A stretch of 64,000 nt of DNA from assembly GCA_964389685.1 (NCBI GenBank), contig CAYMFM010000013.1:1-64000 (forward strand), in the 5' to 3' direction. The notes under the pieces are model-generated. The model saw only the letters and a program-made list of their open reading frames with translations. It made no database searches and had not been told where the DNA came from. Shown here one piece after another: positions 7,212 to 16,494 of the stretch (its first letter is position 1; every line of letters starts with the position of its first letter). This stretch comes from G020353115 sp964389685. Its GTDB lineage: Bacteria > Bacteroidota > Bacteroidia > Bacteroidales > VadinHA17. The position numbers and the translations under genes were made by a program.

Positions 7212-8957
7212 TTAAACAATCTTTAACGACTTGATAATTCCATCAATCCGTTCTTCAAGCATCGCATTCACCTTATCAAACTGGTTCTTCTCTTTCAGTT
7301 CTTCCTTTATGCTGAAGTAGAACTTAATTTTCGGCTCAGTACCGGAAGGTCGCATCGAGATTTTTGATCCATCCTCCAGGATAAACTGCAGGACATTGGA
7401 TTTTGGAAGTGTTATCTCATACCGGAGGTGGGAGATGAGATCATACGTTTGTTGTTTCAGGTAATCGTGGATAAGCATAACGGGTGAATCGTTAATGGTT
7501 TCCGGGGGGTTATTTCTGAAGTTGTCCATGATGTTCCTGATCTCCTCGGCTCCGGCTTTCCCTTTCTTTACAATGTTTATCAGTTGTTCTTTATAGAGCC
7601 GGTATTTCACATAAATATCCAGAAGCAATTCATAGAGTGACTTTCCCTGGTCAGCTGCCCATGCTGCGACTTCAGCAATCATGGAACAGGATATTACCGC
7701 ATCCTTATCACGGACGAATTCTCCGACCATATAACCATAGCTCTCTTCACCTCCGGCAATAAAGACCTTTTTTCCTTCGTGTTTTTTGATAAGATCTGCA
7801 ATGTATTTGAATCCGGTTAATACATCAAAATGATCTACCTTGAAGTCTTCGGCAATTTCATTCAGAAGATCGGTTGTAACAATGGTTTTGACGATATATT
7901 CTCTGCCGGTTAGTTTTCCTTTTGCCGACCATTGCGATAGCAGGTAATGGATCAGCAAGGTTGCCGTCTGGTTTCCATTCAGGAGGATGAACTCGCCATC
8001 CGGTTTTCTAACAGCAATTCCAACCCGATCTGCATCCGGATCGGTACCCATAACCAGATCAGCATTCACACTTTTTGCTTTTTCGATTGCCATGGAAAGT
8101 GCTGCCGATTCTTCCGGATTTGGTGATTTTACGGTGGGGAAGTTCCCGTCCGGAATATCCTGTTCGGGAACATGATAAATGTTTTTGAATCCGAATTCAT
8201 TCAGCGATGCGGGAACCAGTTTCACTCCTGTTCCATGGATTGGTGTGTAGACGATCTTCAGGTCGCTGTTTCTTTCAATGATCTCCGGCGAGAGAGAAAG
8301 TGTCTTTACTTTTTCAAGGTAGAGTTTATCAAACGCTTCACCAATAATTTCAATGTTTTTCTTCGGGCCATCGAATTTTACCTCGTCAATTGACTTAATT
8401 TTCTGGACTTCGTCTATGATATTTTTATCATGTGGACTAATAATTTGTCCTCCGTCGTCCCAGTAGGCTTTGAACCCATTGTATTCTTTCGGATTGTGTG
8501 AAGCGGTAATCACGATCCCGCTCTGGCAGTGAAAATACCGGATTGCAAAAGAGAGTTCCGGCGTAGGGCGAAGGGATTCAAACAGGAAAACCTTCATCCC
8601 ATTGGCTGAAAATATACCGGCAGCTGTTTCTGAAAAGAGACGGCTATTGTTCCTCGAGTCATGGGCTATAGCTACTTTTATCTGATCGAGTTTGTTGAAC
8701 TGTGCCATGAGGTAGTTACACAATCCCTGTGTTGCCATTCCGACGGTATATATGTTCATCCGGTTTGTGCCAGCTCCCATTATTCCGCGTAATCCTCCCG
8801 TTCCAAATTCAAGGTCTTTATAGAATGCTTCGATCAATTCGGTTTCATCCTCTTCAAGCATGTATTTCACCTGTTTTCTTGTCTCTTCATCGTAACTTTC
8901 GGAGAGCCAGGTCCGGGCTCTCTCCTGTACAGTTTCGTTCAGATTATTCTGTTTCAT
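7212..8957 (-). CDS. Phospho-sugar mutase (phosphoglucomutase/phosphomannomutase family)
   Basis: Interconverts hexose 1- and 6-phosphates, probably glucose. The 581-residue protein shows all four family sites in order: the phosphoserine loop TASHNPKEYNG near residue 145, the Mg2+ loop GTDPDADRVG near 305, the sugar-binding GGEESYG near 405, and the phosphate-binding RPSGTEPKIKFY near 535. Length fits the long PgcA-like form common in Bacteroidota and Firmicutes. It lies 7 bases after rfbD, so it probably shares the nucleotide-sugar operon and provides glucose 1-phosphate for RfbA. Sugar specificity cannot be fixed from sequence. Confidence 0.92.
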   Translation of the reverse strand: MKQNNLNETVQERARTWLSESYDEETRKQVKYMLEEDETELIEAFYKDLEFGTGGLRGIMGAGTNRMNIYTVGMATQGLCNYLMAQFNKLDQIKVAIAHDSRNNSRLFSETAAGIFSANGMKVFLFESLRPTPELSFAIRYFHCQSGIVITASHNPKEYNGFKAYWDDGGQIISPHDKNIIDEVQKIKSIDEVKFDGPKKNIEIIGEAFDKLYLEKVKTLSLSPEIIERNSDLKIVYTPIHGTGVKLVPASLNEFGFKNIYHVPEQDIPDGNFPTVKSPNPEESAALSMAIEKAKSVNADLVMGTDPDADRVGIAVRKPDGEFILLNGNQTATLLIHYLLSQWSAKGKLTGREYIVKTIVTTDLLNEIAEDFKVDHFDVLTGFKYIADLIKKHEGKKVFIAGGEESYGYMVGEFVRDKDAVISCSMIAEVAAWAADQGKSLYELLLDIYVKYRLYKEQLINIVKKGKAGAEEIRNIMDNFRNNPPETINDSPVMLIHDYLKQQTYDLISHLRYEITLPKSNVLQFILEDGSKISMRPSGTEPKIKFYFSIKEELKEKNQFDKVNAMLEERIDGIIKSLKIV

Positions 8958-8964
8958 GGAGTGG

Positions 8965-9837
8965 TTATTTTTGTTGAATTTTTTGCATACAGATCGACAA
9001 ACTCTCCGGCCATTCGGGTATTCTGATCTTGTATTGTGATTTGATTTTCTCTTTGTTCAAAATGCTGTAAGCCGGACGTGGTGCAGGCAGTGGATATTCA
9101 TCGGTTTTGATTGGAAGAACCTCACATCTGCTGCGGTTTTTCTTGACAATTGCCAGGGCCAGTTCATACCAGCTGCAGGATCCTTCATTCGAGTAGTGGT
9201 ACATTCCCGGTTGCCAGGAACAGGTACCGGCAGAAATGGCTGAAATAATGGTAAGAATTGAATGGGCAAGGTCGTGTGCATAGGTCGGTGATCCCACCTG
9301 ATCGGTTATAACGCTGATGGATTTTTTCTGATGACTGAGTGCGTTAATCTTTTTTACAAAATTGCTACCAAAGGAGGAGTATAGCCAGGAGGTTCGGATG
9401 ACCATGTTATCTGCATATTGCAGTACATGTTTCTCTCCGGCAAGTTTTGATTTCCCGTATATTGATAAAGGATTTGGCACATCCTCTTCCTGGTAAGGAC
9501 TGCCTTTCATACCATCAAAGACATAATCAGTTGAGATATGGATCAGCCGGCAGGAATGGCTATCTGCCAGCTTAGCCAGGTATTCGGGTCCTGTAGCGTT
9601 AATAAGGTATGCGGATTCAGGATCCTCTTCAGCCCGGTCTACTTGAGTGTAGCTTGCACAATTGATTATATATTGGATCGGATGCTCCTGAAAAAAGATG
9701 GAGAGTGTCTCGAAATCGGTAATATCAAGGGTGTCGACATCATGAAAAAGGAATGCAAAACCGGGAAAATGGTGTGCGATATCTTTGATTTCACTTCCCA
9801 ATTGACCATATGAACCGGTAACCAGAACTGTCAACAT
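8965..9837 (-). CDS. rfbD: dTDP-4-dehydrorhamnose reductase
   Basis: Last step of dTDP-L-rhamnose synthesis: NAD(P)H-dependent reduction of dTDP-4-keto-L-rhamnose. The 290-residue short-chain-dehydrogenase-fold protein starts with VLVTGSYGQLGSEI (nucleotide-binding glycine motif), has ISTDYVFDG followed by YGKSKLAGE (Tyr and Lys of the catalytic YxxxK), and a normal family length. It follows rfbC by 32 bases on the same strand and is 7 bases upstream of the phosphosugar mutase gene. Confidence 0.95.
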   Translation of the reverse strand: MLTVLVTGSYGQLGSEIKDIAHHFPGFAFLFHDVDTLDITDFETLSIFFQEHPIQYIINCASYTQVDRAEEDPESAYLINATGPEYLAKLADSHSCRLIHISTDYVFDGMKGSPYQEEDVPNPLSIYGKSKLAGEKHVLQYADNMVIRTSWLYSSFGSNFVKKINALSHQKKSISVITDQVGSPTYAHDLAHSILTIISAISAGTCSWQPGMYHYSNEGSCSWYELALAIVKKNRSRCEVLPIKTDEYPLPAPRPAYSILNKEKIKSQYKIRIPEWPESLSICMQKIQQK

Positions 9838-9869
9838 AAATAGAGTACAGGTTTTATTGAGGATTCAAT

Positions 9870-10433
9870 TTATTCTTCTCCATAGGTAAAATTCATTTCT
9901 GCTTTGGCAAAGGTCGGGTGAGCCCGGTCTTTAGCTGAAATGATTGCCATGGATGTATCCAATCCCCAGTCGATATTCAGAAAGGGATCATTGTAAATAA
10001 TTCCCCGTTCAGCTTCCGGATTGTAGTAGGTATCGCATTTATATAATACAACGGCATGCTCACTCAATACTGCGAATCCATGGGCGAAACCGGGGGGTAC
10101 CAGGAGTTGCTTCTTATTTTTTCCACTCAGGAGCATACCCAGCCATTTTCCATACCCCGGAGAGTTTTTTCGAAGATCAACGGCAACATCCATGATCTCT
10201 CCTTCCACAACACGGATGAGTTTTGCCTGGGCGAATGGAGCAAGCTGATAATGCAGCCCCCTGAGCACTCCTTTACAGGATCTGGATTCGTTATCCTGAA
10301 CGAACAGGAGATCCAGGTTCTGACCCTGAAACTCCTTCCTGTTAAAACTTTCAAAGAAGTAGCCTCTTTCGTCTTCAAATACGTTTGGCTCCAGGACGAG
10401 CAGTTGCGGTATATCGGTTTCGATGATTTTCAT
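9870..10433 (-). CDS. rfbC: dTDP-4-dehydrorhamnose 3,5-epimerase
   Basis: Converts dTDP-4-keto-6-deoxy-glucose to the L-rhamno form. Cupin-fold protein of 187 residues with the family motifs DERGYFFESFN, QDNESRSCKGVLRGLHYQ (catalytic His in RGLHYQ) and VPPGFAHGFAVLSE. The ATG at 10433 is chosen: it lies one base past the rfbA stop codon and gives the usual MKIIETDIP start. A longer frame reaching 10475 would overlap rfbA by 41 bases and adds 14 residues not typical of the family. Part of the ugd-uxs-rfbACD operon. Confidence 0.95.
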   Translation of the reverse strand: MKIIETDIPQLLVLEPNVFEDERGYFFESFNRKEFQGQNLDLLFVQDNESRSCKGVLRGLHYQLAPFAQAKLIRVVEGEIMDVAVDLRKNSPGYGKWLGMLLSGKNKKQLLVPPGFAHGFAVLSEHAVVLYKCDTYYNPEAERGIIYNDPFLNIDWGLDTSMAIISAKDRAHPTFAKAEMNFTYGEE

Positions 10434-10434
10434 C

Positions 10435-11328
10435 TTAATCTCTCTTATCCCAGGTTTTGATGTTTTCTCTGGCAAGCTTTTGCAGGTATTTTCCGTAAAG
10501 ACTATTCTTGTACGGTTCTGCCAGTTTCAGCAATTGTTTTTCATTGATATAGCCTCTTTTATAAGCTATTTCTTCGATACAGGAGGCTTTAAGTCCCTGT
10601 CTTTGTTCGAGGGTAGCGATGAAATTCGATGCCTGGAGAAGGCTTTCGTAGGTTCCTGTATCGAGCCATGCCATCCCCCGTCCCATGATCCTGACCTGAA
10701 GCCTTCCTTCTTCAAGATAGAGTTTGTTAAGATCGGTTATTTCCAGTTCGCCACGGGCAGAGGGGGTTAGGGATTTTGCTTTTTCAACTACATCGTTGCT
10801 GTAGAAATATAGTCCGGTAACGGCGTAATTGGATTTTGGCTTTACCGGTTTTTCCTCAATAGTGATCGCTTTCCCTGCTTCGTTAAACTCAACCACTCCA
10901 TACCGTTGTGGGTCATTTACATAATACCCAAACACAATGGCACCGTCTTTCAATTCTGCCGTTTCAAGAAGGATGTTTCCAAATCCATGCCCGAAAAAGA
11001 TATTATCTCCCAGGATCAGACAGACATTTTCGTTCCCGATGAAATTTTCTCCGATAAGAAAAGCCTGTGCCAGTCCTTCCGGAGCGGATTGAACGGCATA
11101 TTCGATCGTCAAACCAATCTGATTTCCCGAGCCAAACAGATCTTTATAGAGGTGAATATCCTGCGGTGTGGAGATGATCAATATTTCCCTTATTCCGGCA
11201 AGCATTAAGACCGATAACGGGTAATAGATCATCGGTTTATCATAAACCGGGATGATCTGTTTTGATATGCTTTTCGTTATCGGATACAAACGGGTACCTG
11301 TACCTCCGGCTAAAATAATTCCTCTCAT
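10435..11328 (-). CDS. rfbA: Glucose-1-phosphate thymidylyltransferase
   Basis: Makes dTDP-glucose from dTTP and glucose 1-phosphate, the entry step to dTDP-L-rhamnose. The 297-residue protein begins MRGIILAGGTGTRLYPIT (nucleotide-binding signature), has KPMIYYPLSVLMLAGIR, LGDNIFFGHG and EEKPVKPKSNYAVTGLYFY, all typical of RfbA. Length is normal. It overlaps the uxs stop codon in an ATGA arrangement, a sign of translational coupling. Confidence 0.96.
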   Translation of the reverse strand: MRGIILAGGTGTRLYPITKSISKQIIPVYDKPMIYYPLSVLMLAGIREILIISTPQDIHLYKDLFGSGNQIGLTIEYAVQSAPEGLAQAFLIGENFIGNENVCLILGDNIFFGHGFGNILLETAELKDGAIVFGYYVNDPQRYGVVEFNEAGKAITIEEKPVKPKSNYAVTGLYFYSNDVVEKAKSLTPSARGELEITDLNKLYLEEGRLQVRIMGRGMAWLDTGTYESLLQASNFIATLEQRQGLKASCIEEIAYKRGYINEKQLLKLAEPYKNSLYGKYLQKLARENIKTWDKRD

Positions 11329-12263
11329 ATTTCCAGTATTTTTTTAAAATAGTCAATGGTAGCGTGCAATCCTTCTTCCAGGCCGACCTTTGGAGTCCAG
11401 TCCAATTTCTGTCGGGCAAGGTTTATATCCGGCTTTCGTTGCATCGGATCATCTTCGGGGAGGGGATGAAATGCGATACTCGATTTCGAACGGGTCAAAC
11501 CCAGGATCAGGTTTGCCAGGTCCAGGATGCTTATTTCCTGCGGATTTCCCAGGTTAACGGGTCCGGTCAGATCATCGGATGCATTCATTAACCGGATCAA
11601 TCCTTCTATCAGATCGTCTACGTACTGAAAACTCCTGGTCTGGCTGCCATCACCAAATATGGATATCTCCTCACCCTTCAGTGCCTGAACGATAAAATTA
11701 GAGATCACCCGCCCGTCACTGGGATCCATTCTTGGACCATAGGTGTTAAAGATCCTGGCGATGCGTATGTTTGTTTTATTCTGTGTGTGGTAATTTACAA
11801 AAATGGTTTCTGCACACCGTTTTCCTTCGTCATAGCAGGAGCGTGCACCAATGGGATTGACATTACCCCAGTATGTTTCTGGCTGGGGATGAATCTCCGG
11901 GTCACCGTACACCTCACTGGTTGATGCCTGAAGAATTTTAGCTTTTATTCGCCTTGCCAGGCCGAGCATATTAATGGCTCCCATCACGGATGTTTTGATT
12001 GTTTTTATGGGGTTGATCTGGTAGTTGAGGGGAGAGGCGGGGCAGGCCAGATTATAGATCTCGTCCACTTCCGCGTAAAACGGAACCGTTACGTCATGCC
12101 GGATAAGTTCAAAATAGGGATGATTGATGAGGTGTAGCACATTGGACCGAAATCCGGTAAAATAGTTATCGAGTGAGATCACTTCGTGACCGTCATTGAG
12201 TAATCGTTCACAAAGGTGTGACCCGATAAATCCTGCTCCTCCGGTAACTAAAATTCTTTTCAT
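11325..12263 (-). CDS. uxs: UDP-glucuronate decarboxylase (UDP-xylose synthase)
   Basis: NAD-dependent decarboxylation of UDP-glucuronate to UDP-xylose. The 312-residue extended short-chain dehydrogenase starts MKRILVTGGAGFIGSHL (GxxGxxG), contains the UXS signature NLACPASPLNYQ, QASTSEVYGDP, and GARSCYDEGKR (catalytic YxxxK), plus FNTYGPRMDPSDGRVISNF. The ATG at 12263 is preferred to an in-frame TTG 15 bases upstream. It sits between ugd, which makes its substrate, and rfbA, at the place where an rfbB dehydratase might be expected; the UXS motifs argue against it being RfbB. Confidence 0.93.
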   Translation of the reverse strand: MKRILVTGGAGFIGSHLCERLLNDGHEVISLDNYFTGFRSNVLHLINHPYFELIRHDVTVPFYAEVDEIYNLACPASPLNYQINPIKTIKTSVMGAINMLGLARRIKAKILQASTSEVYGDPEIHPQPETYWGNVNPIGARSCYDEGKRCAETIFVNYHTQNKTNIRIARIFNTYGPRMDPSDGRVISNFIVQALKGEEISIFGDGSQTRSFQYVDDLIEGLIRLMNASDDLTGPVNLGNPQEISILDLANLILGLTRSKSSIAFHPLPEDDPMQRKPDINLARQKLDWTPKVGLEEGLHATIDYFKKILEI

Positions 12264-12328
12264 GCGGTAATCAATCAAATAGAAATAAAGCTACATAAAA
12301 TTATCATATAAATAGCTGTTAACCAGGA

Positions 12329-13645
12329 TCAGGAACGCCCGATGCCATAATAGGTAAAACCCAGATCACGAAGTTCAACGGGATCATAAATGTTCCTGCC
12401 ATCGAATATTACTTTTTCGTTCAATAGCTTACCAATAACTTTTAAATTGGGCATCCTGAATTCGGGCCATTCGGTAATCAGGATCAGACCATCGGCATCC
12501 ACCAGGGCTTCGTATGGTTCGTTAACATACTCAATGGAAGATCCGAATCTTTTTTTTGCTTCTTGCATGGCCGCAGGATCATAGGCTTTGATAGAAGCTC
12601 CCCTGTCCAGTAGTTTATTAATGATTTCCAGCGACGGAGCCTCTCTCATGTCATCCGTATGCGGTTTGAATGATAATCCCCATACACCAAAATGTTTATT
12701 ACGCAGTTCCTCTCCGAAATGTGAAAGGATCTTTTCGACCAGCACTGATTTTTGCCGGGTATTGACCCGTTCAACTGCTTTCATGATTTCCAGTGAATAG
12801 TGGTAGTCGTCTCCTGTCTTGATCAATGCCTTAACATCTTTCGGGAAGCAGGACCCTCCATACCCCACACCGGGATAGATGAATTTGTTTCCAATTCTTG
12901 AATCGCTCCCGATCCCTTTTCTTACCATGGTAATGTCTGCTCCTAAAATTTCACTTAAATTGGCCAGGTCATTCATGAAGCTGATTTTGGTAGCCAGCAT
13001 GGCATTGGCAGCGTATTTGGTCAGTTCTGCCGATGGGATATCCATGATGAGGATCCGGTCCCTATTGAGAATGAATGGTTTGAAGAGCTTCTTTATAATC
13101 CCTTCGGCCTTTTCCGAATCGAGTCCTATAATAATCCTGTCGGGTTTCAGGAAATCGTTTATTGCATCCCCTTCTTTTAAAAATTCAGGATTTGAAACAA
13201 CATCAAAGGGTATTTTTTTGTTTCGTTTCTTCAATTGCTGATTAACGACCTCTTTAATCCTTTTTGCTGTACCAACCGGTACGGTACTTTTTGTTGCGAT
13301 AACCAGATATTCATCCATCTGAGATCCAATTTGTGCAGCAACATCGAGAACGTGTTTAAGATCAGCGGCTCCATCTTCATTTGGTGGAGTACCTACCGCA
13401 ATAAACACCACGTCACAATCGCTAAGGCTTTCTTTTAACCCGGTTGAAAAAACCAGCCGTCCTTTATCCCTGTTTTTCCTGATCATTTCTTCAAGACCTG
13501 GTTCAAAAATCGGAATGTGCCCCTTGTTCAATTCGTCAATTTTCTGTTTATCAATATCAATACAAGTAACATCAATTCCTGTTTCAGCAAAACAGGTACC
13601 GGTGACTAAACCAACGTAACCGGTTCCTACGATTGAAATTTTCAT
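12329..13645 (-). CDS. ugd: UDP-glucose 6-dehydrogenase
   Basis: Oxidises UDP-glucose to UDP-glucuronate with two NAD+. The 438-residue protein has the N-terminal Rossmann motif GTGYVGLVTGTCFAETG, VGTPPNEDGAADL, the active-site region YGGSCFPKDVKAL with the catalytic Cys near residue 260, and the C-terminal domain starting GVWGLSFKPHTDDMREAPS. Length is normal. It is the first gene of the minus-strand nucleotide-sugar operon and supplies the substrate of the adjacent uxs product. Confidence 0.96.
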   Translation of the reverse strand: MKISIVGTGYVGLVTGTCFAETGIDVTCIDIDKQKIDELNKGHIPIFEPGLEEMIRKNRDKGRLVFSTGLKESLSDCDVVFIAVGTPPNEDGAADLKHVLDVAAQIGSQMDEYLVIATKSTVPVGTAKRIKEVVNQQLKKRNKKIPFDVVSNPEFLKEGDAINDFLKPDRIIIGLDSEKAEGIIKKLFKPFILNRDRILIMDIPSAELTKYAANAMLATKISFMNDLANLSEILGADITMVRKGIGSDSRIGNKFIYPGVGYGGSCFPKDVKALIKTGDDYHYSLEIMKAVERVNTRQKSVLVEKILSHFGEELRNKHFGVWGLSFKPHTDDMREAPSLEIINKLLDRGASIKAYDPAAMQEAKKRFGSSIEYVNEPYEALVDADGLILITEWPEFRMPNLKVIGKLLNEKVIFDGRNIYDPVELRDLGFTYYGIGRS

Positions 13646-13798
13646 GTTTCTTTTATGGTTTTGATTAAAATGACTGGTATTAAGGTAACCAGGATAACTG
13701 AGCTTTGCATTATTTTGCCAATAAAGATAGCGTAAATGAATTGATATAGAAAAAATTATTTTTTTCCGGAGATTCCGTGAATGTATGGAATAAAATCT

Positions 13799-13806
13799 TA
13801 ATTTTG
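13799..13806 (+). promoter_or_regulatory. Candidate -7 element of rpsA
   Basis: TAATTTTG matches the Bacteroidota TAnnTTTG element 8/8. It lies 54 bases before the rpsA start. No good -33 TTTG is seen at 19-21 bases, so this is tentative. Confidence 0.4.
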
Positions 13807-13860
13807 CACCTCGAATTAAACTATAGGATAATGTCTAACTTATTAACTATTAATTATTAA

Positions 13861-16110
13861 ATGACGAAAAAAGAAGAGAAACCAACCCTGGATGATGTTC
13901 AGGACAAAAAAGGGAATACCGAGGGATCTTATGAGAAAAAGGAAACACCAGAAGAACCTGAGGTAAAATCCGAAACCACAAAGTCAGATACCCCCAAAAC
14001 AGGGACTAAAAGAACAGAAAAGGAAGAGGAGTCTTCAATCCCCGTTGATGCTCCAGTAGCAGAGGAGAAGAAGGAGAAGGAAGAGGAGAAGGAAGAGGAA
14101 AAGGAAGAGGAAAAGGAAGAGGAAAAGGAAGAGGAAAAGGTAGAGGAAAAGGAAACTGAACCTTCTAAAATCGCACCTGAAGACAAAGCAGGAAAGGAAA
14201 AAGAGATTACTGACACGGACAGTGCAGCTGTGGAAAAGAAATCCAAAACAACTGCGAAAGCCAAATCGGAAACAGTCGACACAAAAGCCCAAAAAGAAGG
14301 TGAGGAAGAGACAAAAGAAGCTCCTTCCGAGGAGTTTGATTGGGAGAAGTTCACGGCTGATGAAGATGAATACAGTGCCGAGAAAAGAGCTGAATATGAG
14401 GCATTGTACGATGAAACGTTGTCAACCGTCTCGGTAAATGAAGTAGTGCAGGGGAAAGTGATCTCCATGAGCAAGCGCGAAGTGGTTATCAATATCGGGT
14501 ATAAATCGGAAGGTATGGTGAGTTTGAATGAATTCCGGTACAATCCCACTCTCAAAATTGGCGATGAAGTTGAAGTGTACGTTGAGAGCCAGGAGGATAA
14601 AAAAGGACAACTCGTTTTATCCCATAAAAAAGCAAGAGCACTCCGCTCCTGGGAGCGAGTTAATGCAGCCCTTGAGAACGATGAAATCATTACAGGATAC
14701 ATAAAATGCAGAACAAAGGGTGGAATGATCGTTGATGTTTTTGGCATCGAAGCATTCCTCCCGGGTTCACAGATCGATGTCAAACCGATCCGCGACTATG
14801 ACGTTTTCGTTGACAAAACCATGGAGTTTAAAGTGGTTAAGATAAATCATGAATTTAAGAATGTGGTGGTGTCGCATAAGGCATTGATTGAAGCAGAACT
14901 GGAGCAGCAGAAAAAAGAGATCATAGCTAAACTTGAAAAAGGACAGGTTCTCGAAGGAACCGTGAAGAATATTACATCTTATGGAGTGTTTATTGATCTT
15001 GGAGGTGTCGACGGATTGATTCATATAACCGACCTTTCATGGGGACGGGTAAATCATCCGGAAGAGATCGTGGAGCTTGATCAAAAACTGAATGTCGTTA
15101 TTCTCGATTTCGATGATGATAAAAAAAGAATTGCCCTTGGCTTGAAGCAACTGACTCCCCATCCATGGGATTCGCTCGATCCGGAACTCAAGATAGGAGA
15201 TAGAGTGAAAGGAAAAGTTGTTGTAATGGCCGACTACGGAGCATTTGTTGAGATCGCTCCCGGTGTGGAAGGATTGATCCATGTCTCTGAAATGTCATGG
15301 TCACAGCACCTCCGGAGTGCACAGGAGTTCCTAAAGGTTGGAGATAAAATTGAAGCTCAGATTCTTACTCTGGACAGGGAAGAAAGAAAAATGTCTCTCG
15401 GCATAAAACAGCTGAAAGAGGATCCGTGGGAAAAGATTGATGAGAAGTACAGTATGGGTTCAAAGCATACTGCCAGGGTGAGAAACTTTACAAACTTCGG
15501 TGTATTTGTTGAGATTGAAGAGGGAGTGGACGGATTGATCCATATTTCAGACCTCTCCTGGACGAAGAAAGTGAAACACCCGGCAGAATTTACCTCCATC
15601 GATGCTAATATTGAGGTGGTGGTTCTGGAAATTGATAAGGAGAACAGAAGGTTGAGCCTCGGACATAAACAGCTGGAAGAGAATCCATGGGATGTCTTTG
15701 AGACCGTTTTTACCGTCGATTCGATTCATGAAGGAACCATTGTGGAAGTGTTTGACAAAGGGGCACTCGTTGCACTTCCCTATGGTGTCGAAGGATTCGT
15801 TACCCCAAAACACCTGGTCAAAAAAGATGGATCATCAGCTAAAATCGATGAAAAACTTCAGTTTAAAGTGATTGAATTTTCTAAATCGGCAAAACGGATT
15901 ATCCTGTCTCACAGCCGAGTTTTTGAAGACGAGGAGCGCGGTAAAACCAGAACGGATAAGCAGGTGCAAAAGGATGGAACCAAAAAAACTGCCAGGAAAC
16001 CCAAAAGTGGAATCGAAAAAACAACACTTGGTGATATTTCTAACCTGGCTGCACTGAAAAGTGAAATGGAAGAAAAAGAAAATAAAGCTACCGAGAAAAA
16101 GAAAAAATAA
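13861..16110 (+). CDS. rpsA: 30S ribosomal protein S1
   Basis: Ribosomal mRNA-binding protein. The 749-residue product has an unusually long charged N-terminal extension of about 185 residues with KEEE-type repeats, followed by six S1 (OB-fold) domains beginning roughly at residues 195, 280, 360, 450, 535 and 625 (for example GTVKNITSYGVFIDLGG and GKVVVMADYGAFVEIAPG) and a basic tail. E. coli S1 has 557 residues, so the excess is the extension and tail. Extended S1 proteins occur in Bacteroidota. The gene is divergent from ugd; STAS and rnz follow closely. Confidence 0.94.
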   Translation: MTKKEEKPTLDDVQDKKGNTEGSYEKKETPEEPEVKSETTKSDTPKTGTKRTEKEEESSIPVDAPVAEEKKEKEEEKEEEKEEEKEEEKEEEKVEEKETEPSKIAPEDKAGKEKEITDTDSAAVEKKSKTTAKAKSETVDTKAQKEGEEETKEAPSEEFDWEKFTADEDEYSAEKRAEYEALYDETLSTVSVNEVVQGKVISMSKREVVINIGYKSEGMVSLNEFRYNPTLKIGDEVEVYVESQEDKKGQLVLSHKKARALRSWERVNAALENDEIITGYIKCRTKGGMIVDVFGIEAFLPGSQIDVKPIRDYDVFVDKTMEFKVVKINHEFKNVVVSHKALIEAELEQQKKEIIAKLEKGQVLEGTVKNITSYGVFIDLGGVDGLIHITDLSWGRVNHPEEIVELDQKLNVVILDFDDDKKRIALGLKQLTPHPWDSLDPELKIGDRVKGKVVVMADYGAFVEIAPGVEGLIHVSEMSWSQHLRSAQEFLKVGDKIEAQILTLDREERKMSLGIKQLKEDPWEKIDEKYSMGSKHTARVRNFTNFGVFVEIEEGVDGLIHISDLSWTKKVKHPAEFTSIDANIEVVVLEIDKENRRLSLGHKQLEENPWDVFETVFTVDSIHEGTIVEVFDKGALVALPYGVEGFVTPKHLVKKDGSSAKIDEKLQFKVIEFSKSAKRIILSHSRVFEDEERGKTRTDKQVQKDGTKKTARKPKSGIEKTTLGDISNLAALKSEMEEKENKATEKKKK
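14065..14155 (+). repeat. 12-bp tandem repeat inside rpsA
   Basis: About seven imperfect copies of AAGGAAGAGGAA coding for repeated KEEE / EKEE residues. The unit length is a multiple of three, so copy-number changes would keep the reading frame. Confidence 0.85.
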
Positions 16111-16138
16111 CTATATTTAAGTTTTAAATTCTTTTGCC

Positions 16139-16489
16139 ATGGAATTCAATATCGAAAAGAAAGACAACTTTACCTTGATTCAGGTGTTGGAGGAAAAACT
16201 GGATACTCACATTGCTCCAAACCTGAAATCAGAACTGGTCTTAATTTCAGGGAATGGAGAAAAAAATATCATTCTCGATCTGAGCAATTGTCGCTATTGT
16301 GATTCCTCGGGACTTAGCGCAATACTGGTTGCTAATCGCCTCTGTAAGAATGCAAATGGGACCTTTGTTCTGACGGGTTTGACCGAAGCAGTTGAGAGAT
16401 TAATTACCATTTCCCAGCTGGATACGGTACTCAATATTACAGAAACATTAGATGATGCTGTCGAACTAATTACTGAAGAAGCGCAATAG
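16139..16489 (+). CDS. STAS domain protein (anti-sigma factor antagonist type)
   Basis: A 116-residue single-domain cytoplasmic protein. It has the STAS phosphorylation-site motif LDLSNCRYCDSSGLSAIL, with Ser in DSSG near residue 58, and a C-terminal helix. By analogy with SpoIIAA it would be phosphorylated by a kinase/anti-sigma factor and act by partner switching, but no kinase or phosphatase is adjacent. It lies 28 bases after rpsA and 5 bases before rnz, an arrangement frequently seen in Bacteroidota. Confidence 0.88.
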   Translation: MEFNIEKKDNFTLIQVLEEKLDTHIAPNLKSELVLISGNGEKNIILDLSNCRYCDSSGLSAILVANRLCKNANGTFVLTGLTEAVERLITISQLDTVLNITETLDDAVELITEEAQ

Positions 16490-16494
16490 GTAAG

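Noticed and set aside
11325..12263. Annotation of this gene as rfbB (dTDP-glucose 4,6-dehydratase)
   Set aside because: Position would fit, but ACPASPLNYQ and the SCYDEGKR active-site motif are those of UDP-glucuronate decarboxylases.
13929..14783. 284-codon open frame antisense to rpsA, very rich in Ser and Phe
   Set aside because: It is the complement of the GAA/AAG-rich repeat of rpsA; composition, not coding, keeps it open.
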